Positions 44,273 to 47,740 of a stretch of DNA of 47,740 nucleotides are shown one piece after another. Positions within the stretch are counted from its first letter, which is position 1. Each line of letters begins with the position of its first letter. The notes beneath the pieces were generated by a model. The model made no database searches. It was not told where the DNA came from and worked only from the letters and a program-made list of their open reading frames with translations. Position numbers and translations under genes: made by a program. This DNA is from Bacteroidaceae bacterium (GTDB lineage Bacteria; Bacteroidota; Bacteroidia; Bacteroidales; Bacteroidaceae): positions 1-47,740 of the forward strand of contig JAILQO010000070.1 in assembly GCA_024698925.1 (NCBI GenBank), in the 5' to 3' direction.

Positions 44273-44318
44273 TAAAAAACAAGAGCCTTTCTTACACCCG
44301 GAAGTGTGAAAGGCTCTT
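44273..44318 (-). terminator. Attenuator terminator of the leu operon
   Basis: A minus-strand stem AAGAGCCTTTC / GAAAGGCTCTT (44281-44291 and 44308-44318), extended by ACAC/GTGT inside, then a T-run (complement of 44273-44279). It lies between the leader peptide and leuA, about 45 bases before the leuA start, as an attenuator should. Confidence 0.88.
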
Positions 44319-44370
44319 CTATTTGATATTGCTATGTTACACTAGCATCAAGCACTGACCACACCTCCGG
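44298..44370 (-). promoter_or_regulatory. Candidate antiterminator of the leu operon
   Basis: In the minus-strand RNA, CCGGAGGUGUG (44360-44370, codons 21-24 of the leader) can pair over 11 positions, with one G-U, to CACACUUCCGG (44298-44308). The second segment overlaps the terminator stem and loop, so the two folds exclude each other. Confidence 0.75.
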
Positions 44371-44431
44371 TTGCCTTACGCAGTCGGATACCGAGAATGG
44401 ACAGAATAATGACACTTAGTTGTTGCATCAT
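44348..44431 (-). CDS. Leucine operon leader peptide (27 residues)
   Basis: ATG at 44429-44431 (minus strand), directly followed by a second ATG, opens a 27-codon ORF ending in TGA at 44348. It holds 4 Leu, 4 Ile and 3 Val codons, mostly in residues 5-17 (LSVIILSILGIRL), then a basic and Gly-rich end. Ribosome stalling on these codons when branched-chain aminoacyl-tRNA is scarce would leave the 44360-44370 segment free to block the terminator. It is too short for ordinary gene callers. Confidence 0.85.
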   Translation of the reverse strand: MMQQLSVIILSILGIRLRKATGGVVSA

Positions 44432-44456
44432 GCTGGGATGTTTGATTTAACCGCCG

Positions 44457-44488
44457 CAAAAGTACTACTTTCTGCTTATTCACGCAAA
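44457..44488 (-). promoter_or_regulatory. Promoter of the leu operon
   Basis: TTTG (44485-44488), 20 bases, TACTTTTG (44457-44464) on the minus strand: exact consensus, about 20 bases before the leader peptide start. Confidence 0.75.
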
Positions 44489-44519
44489 TAAAATGTGATT
44501 TTTTTGTGAAAACCGAGCT

Positions 44520-47378
44520 TTAGAGGCTCACTCCGCCAAAGAAGTGGAAGCGGTAAGTAAAGGAAAGCATCACATAAGAGACTACGCGCTCGCTGTCGCC
44601 ATCCGTACGGGATGTGGCCGAGATGTTACGGCTGACCATGTCGCGCTGGCGCAGGATATCATTCCATCGCAGGGTGACGATGGCGTTGCGATTCTTCATG
44701 AACGAGTAGCTGGCCTGAGCATTCCATATCCATTGGTTGGTGTTCATCACCTCGTCCGCGAAGCCCCTGCGGCATTGCAGGTTCATGTCCGTAGAGAGGT
44801 TCAAGCCGAACCAGAAGTTCATGTTTCCACTCGCGCCCACGGAATAATTATAGGTGTCCAGGTTCGAAGCGCTGGTGGCTGTGGCGCGCGAGGCATTGTA
44901 GTTGCCGTTCAGGTTGAGGTTCAGCTCCAACGTGTTCTTGAGCCATGAGACGGGCTCTGCCTCCAGATCGTAGATATCCTCGTCCGCGAAGACCGGCACC
45001 ATGTCGTAGTCCTGACGGAACGTGAAGCGCACGCCTTGATGCACATTGTTACTGTTCATCACATTCTTCACCGTGGCCTTCTCTGCCGAGCGATAGACGT
45101 AGCCATTGGCCGTTGTGTGGTTATAGGAGGTGCTTGTGCCGATGCGGAAATGACGGGCTGAATCCAACGCCGTATTAAAATTGAAGTTGGTGCCTGTGTT
45201 CCAGTTACCATTGATATTCACGGGCTTCGTCACGCGTCCACCCGTCTCCTCGATGTACTCCGTACGCGAGGCCGTCGCATTCTGCGTGGTGCGGAAGTTG
45301 GCGTTCCAGTTGAACGTGCGCTGCAGTTCCGGAATCGCATAGCGCCATTCGGCACGTGCATTGTGCGTGAAGCTCGGCTTCAGCTCGGGGTTACCCAATT
45401 GAATATTCAGGGGATTCGCGTTGTTCAGCGTATCAGGAATCAGATCCGTGATACCCGGCTGTCCACTCTGTCCGCCATAGCGGGCCTCCAACTGATGCTG
45501 GCGCGAGAAGCGGTAGCGGAAGTTAACCGTCGGCGACCAGTTCACCACTGTGCGCGAGACATCGTAGTGCTTCCAGCCCTTCGTATAGTCCACGCTGTTC
45601 ACCTGCGGCTGCAGGTTGAAGCCAACATTCAGTCGCATCTTGGAGTCGATGAAGCGGTACTGCAGTCGGATATCGTGGTTCTGGTAATTGTTCTTGGTGT
45701 AATTACACTGTGCCGTGTCCGATGTGGCCAGGTGCATGAAACCGTCATATCGGTCAATGCCTAGTCCGTTAGCCGCCACGTTGGGGTCAAAGATGCTGGC
45801 TACGTCGCGCCGCTGGTCGCGGAAGCGGTAGGAGTAGTTGTAGCTGAACTGCAGGAAGTGACCTGTACCCATAGGTTCCGTGTAGCTCAAACGGGCCGAA
45901 GCATTGCGGCTGGCACTGTAGGTGTCATTGTACTGTATCTTGTGATAGATCGAGTCGCCACCCGTTAAGGCCAGAATCTGATAGTAGTCAATCTGCGAGT
46001 AGTTGCTCGAGTTTCCATCGTTCTCATTCAGTCCTCCGCTCAGATTGAAGGTGATATTGCGCCCGGGCTTCTTCAGTCTGCGGTTGATTTGCGCAGACAG
46101 GCTTCCCGAGATGGTGCTGTTATCATTTCTGTTGGCGTTGAGGTTATGGTTCACACCGATGCTTCTCAGCGCGCTGAGCTGTTTCAGCGGGTCGCTGACC
46201 AACGCATAGGGATTGTCCTTGAACGTGGCACTCTCGCTGTCGCTATGACTGCCGCTTCCGCTGATGCTGAATTCAGGACGCAGCAGGATGTTCGTCAATG
46301 AGTCTGGTTTCCATTCGATGCGCCAGCGCGTGTCCATCGCATCGCTGTGGCTGCCGTTGCTGCTCTTGCGGTTGCTATAGGCAGCATTCTTGTTCTCAAA
46401 GTTCTGTGAGTTACTCCAGCTGGAACCTTCCGACTGATTGAAGCGGGCGTTGACGCCGCCATTCAGTTCTATCTTACTCCACTCCAGATTCAAGCTGGCC
46501 GCGGCATCCTGATTATCCTGCATACCATTGCCACCCGTATTATTGGCGTTGCCCACGATGCCCACCTTCTGTTTGTCCAGGAAGCGATAGACGTCGCCAT
46601 GTCCGTTGTAGCGCTGCTCCGTACCATAACCCGCCGTGAGCCTTCCGAACCATCCGCGCCGTTTGTCCTTCTTGATTTCCAAGTCCAGCACCGTCTCTTC
46701 TTCGCCGTCATCGATGCCCGTGATGCGTGCCAGGTCACTCTGCTTGTCGTAAGCCTTCACCTTATCCACAATCTCTGCGGGAATGTTCTTGAGCACCGTC
46801 TGCTGGTTGCGCCCGAAGAACTCCTTGCCGTCCACCAGAATCTGCTTCACCTCCTTGCCGTTGTGCGTGATCTTGCCATCATCGTCAATCACGATGCCTG
46901 GCAGTTTCTTGATTAGGTCCTCCACCATGGCCCCAGGGGGCAGTGAGAACGCAGCGGCGTTGTACATCACCGTGTCATCAACGATGGTCATCTCCGGCAA
47001 CTTACCCTCCACGACAGCCTCGTTCATCAGCGTGGCATCCTCGCGCAGCAGCACATCCTGCACCTTCTTGTTTCCGCCCTTGCCGGACAGGTCCAGTTGG
47101 AAGGACTGCGTCTTGAAGCCCATGAACGACACCTTCAGCGTGTACTTACCCACGGGTATGCCAGGAATCATAAACTGGCCGTTATTTTGTGTTTGGCGCC
47201 CAGCCACCAACTTACCCGTGCTGTCATTCACGGCCACGTTGGCTCCAGGCAACGGCTTTAGCGTGGAACTCTCATAGACCGTTCCACGTACATTGAACCA
47301 CTGTGCGAATGCGGGTTCTGGCAGAAAAATGGCGATGACTACCACAGCCATCGCCATCAAGGTTCTTCTCAAATTCAT
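44520..47378 (-). CDS. TonB-receptor-like outer-membrane beta-barrel protein
   Basis: A signal peptide covers about residues 1-25. Then a carboxypeptidase-regulatory-like beta domain (FNVRGTVYESSTLKPLPGANVAVND to about 115) leads to a plug-like region (GAMVEDLIKKLPGIVIDDDGKITHNGKEVKQILVDGKEFFG). The remaining 700 residues are alternating, Asn-rich beta strands of an outer-membrane barrel. The C-terminus is FTYRFHFFGGVSL, with an aromatic near the end. No SusD partner is nearby, so it belongs to the solitary outer-membrane beta-barrel type rather than a SusC pair. Substrate unknown. Confidence 0.88.
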   Translation of the reverse strand: MNLRRTLMAMAVVVIAIFLPEPAFAQWFNVRGTVYESSTLKPLPGANVAVNDSTGKLVAGRQTQNNGQFMIPGIPVGKYTLKVSFMGFKTQSFQLDLSGKGGNKKVQDVLLREDATLMNEAVVEGKLPEMTIVDDTVMYNAAAFSLPPGAMVEDLIKKLPGIVIDDDGKITHNGKEVKQILVDGKEFFGRNQQTVLKNIPAEIVDKVKAYDKQSDLARITGIDDGEEETVLDLEIKKDKRRGWFGRLTAGYGTEQRYNGHGDVYRFLDKQKVGIVGNANNTGGNGMQDNQDAAASLNLEWSKIELNGGVNARFNQSEGSSWSNSQNFENKNAAYSNRKSSNGSHSDAMDTRWRIEWKPDSLTNILLRPEFSISGSGSHSDSESATFKDNPYALVSDPLKQLSALRSIGVNHNLNANRNDNSTISGSLSAQINRRLKKPGRNITFNLSGGLNENDGNSSNYSQIDYYQILALTGGDSIYHKIQYNDTYSASRNASARLSYTEPMGTGHFLQFSYNYSYRFRDQRRDVASIFDPNVAANGLGIDRYDGFMHLATSDTAQCNYTKNNYQNHDIRLQYRFIDSKMRLNVGFNLQPQVNSVDYTKGWKHYDVSRTVVNWSPTVNFRYRFSRQHQLEARYGGQSGQPGITDLIPDTLNNANPLNIQLGNPELKPSFTHNARAEWRYAIPELQRTFNWNANFRTTQNATASRTEYIEETGGRVTKPVNINGNWNTGTNFNFNTALDSARHFRIGTSTSYNHTTANGYVYRSAEKATVKNVMNSNNVHQGVRFTFRQDYDMVPVFADEDIYDLEAEPVSWLKNTLELNLNLNGNYNASRATATSASNLDTYNYSVGASGNMNFWFGLNLSTDMNLQCRRGFADEVMNTNQWIWNAQASYSFMKNRNAIVTLRWNDILRQRDMVSRNISATSRTDGDSERVVSYVMLSFTYRFHFFGGVSL

Positions 47379-47531
47379 GTGTCCAATCTTGGGGTTGGCA
47401 ATGGTATGACAGCCCCAATATCGGAAGGTTTAATGCAGACACAAAATTTTTTTTCCATACCTGTAATTCCAGACAGTACCTTCAGCTATAGGTATTAATA
47501 GGGCAAAAAGCAGCCTTAAGGAGTCGGGATA

Positions 47532-47597
47532 AAAAAGGTATAGGTTTCTTGGTAAAAAGGTATAGGTTTTAGGGTATAAAATGTATACCTTTTTGGG
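47532..47597. repeat. Repeats of AAAAAGGTATAGGTTT with an inverted copy
   Basis: The 16-base motif occurs at 47532-47547 and 47554-47569, a spacing of 22 bases. An inverted partial copy (TATACCTTTTTGG) is at 47585-47597. They lie in the 325-base stretch 47379-47703 between the divergent barrel gene and the next gene; nothing else is seen in that stretch apart from the promoter box at 47676. They look like binding sites of a regulator. Confidence 0.7.
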
Positions 47598-47675
47598 TGA
47601 GATTACTTAAGGGACGTTCTAAAAATTAACCATCAGTAAGTCAGAGGAATCTGATGATATTTCAATAAGAATATG

Positions 47676-47683
47676 TACCTTTG
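47676..47683 (+). promoter_or_regulatory. -7 box of the gene starting at 47704
   Basis: TACCTTTG, an exact -7 match. No good TTTG lies 19-21 bases before it, so the -33 element is weak or replaced by an activator site. Confidence 0.5.
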
Positions 47684-47703
47684 CAGTACAGAACGACGTA
47701 ATT

Positions 47704-47740
47704 ATGAAGAAAACGACGATATATAGGAAGCCGAAGGGCG
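47704..47740 (+). CDS. Start of an unidentified gene, cut by the window end
   Basis: ATG at 47704 opens an ORF (MKKTTIYRKPKG...) that runs off the window, about 21 bases after a -7 box. Too short to identify. Confidence 0.4.
   Translation, partial: MKKTTIYRKPKG

Noticed and set aside
47641..47654. Short palindrome TCAGA-GGAA-TCTGA before the last gene
   Set aside because: Only 5 bp of stem, which is expected by chance in a sequence this long.

Overview
The window comes from a Bacteroidota chromosome, most likely a Prevotella-like member of the Bacteroidales. The grounds are: repeated promoter signatures of the phylum (TTTG, 19-21 bases, TAnnTTTG); a serine palmitoyltransferase close to the Bacteroides enzyme; a TamL-type lipoprotein of the BamA superfamily; DUF4270 and HmuY-like lipoproteins; a TonB-receptor-like barrel; and secreted GH16, GH29 and GH35 glycosidases. 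Species cannot be fixed from sequence alone. I see no insertion sequence, prophage, CRISPR array or rRNA.

Layout. 1-570 is the end of an unrecognised gene. 614-5552 is a tight + strand operon: a clan CD caspase/gingipain-like protease, a papain-like protease, a short HmuY-like (haem-binding family) lipoprotein and a GH16 glucanase. A prolyl oligopeptidase converges on it. 7664-11251 is a more AT-rich accessory stretch: an orphan promoter with two overlapping tiny ORFs, an HU-like DNA-binding protein whose 5' leader holds four 21-bp palindromic repeats, an arginine/agmatine-deiminase-family enzyme coupled to a papain-fold protein, and an unknown protein whose 3' end overlaps theirs. 11323-15016 holds DUF4270, a GT5-only starch-synthase-like protein, and panC-panD. 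15131-19915 is a glycogen block: GT3 glycogen synthase, alpha-glucan phosphorylase, then methylmalonyl-CoA epimerase. Next come a CaCA antiporter, a small Cys-rich protein and an MBL-fold hydrolase. 22268-27758 reads lepA - crp/fnr - trmH - tamL. A small winged-helix protein and two tRNA-Lys(CTT) genes follow.

28598-32875 places serine palmitoyltransferase divergent from a sphingosine/diacylglycerol-kinase-like gene, which is coupled to a YgiQ radical SAM protein. 32929-39162 has a Spy-like periplasmic protein, a GH35 beta-galactosidase, a macro-like protein coupled to a 2-hydroxyacid dehydrogenase, and a GH29 fucosidase. 39191-44450 is the leucine operon: leuA, leuC, then a single ORF joining LeuD to a citramalate/isopropylmalate-synthase-like enzyme. 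It starts with an attenuator that can be read directly: a 27-residue leader peptide with 11 Leu/Ile/Val residues, a terminator, and a mutually exclusive antiterminator. A 952-residue outer-membrane barrel protein and the first codons of another gene close the window.

The strongest observations are the leucine attenuator, the LeuD fusion, the 21-bp repeat array in the HU leader, the deiminase/papain-fold module, and the orphan promoter with overlapping small ORFs. None is proven to be a new system. Each is reported with what would confirm or refute it.
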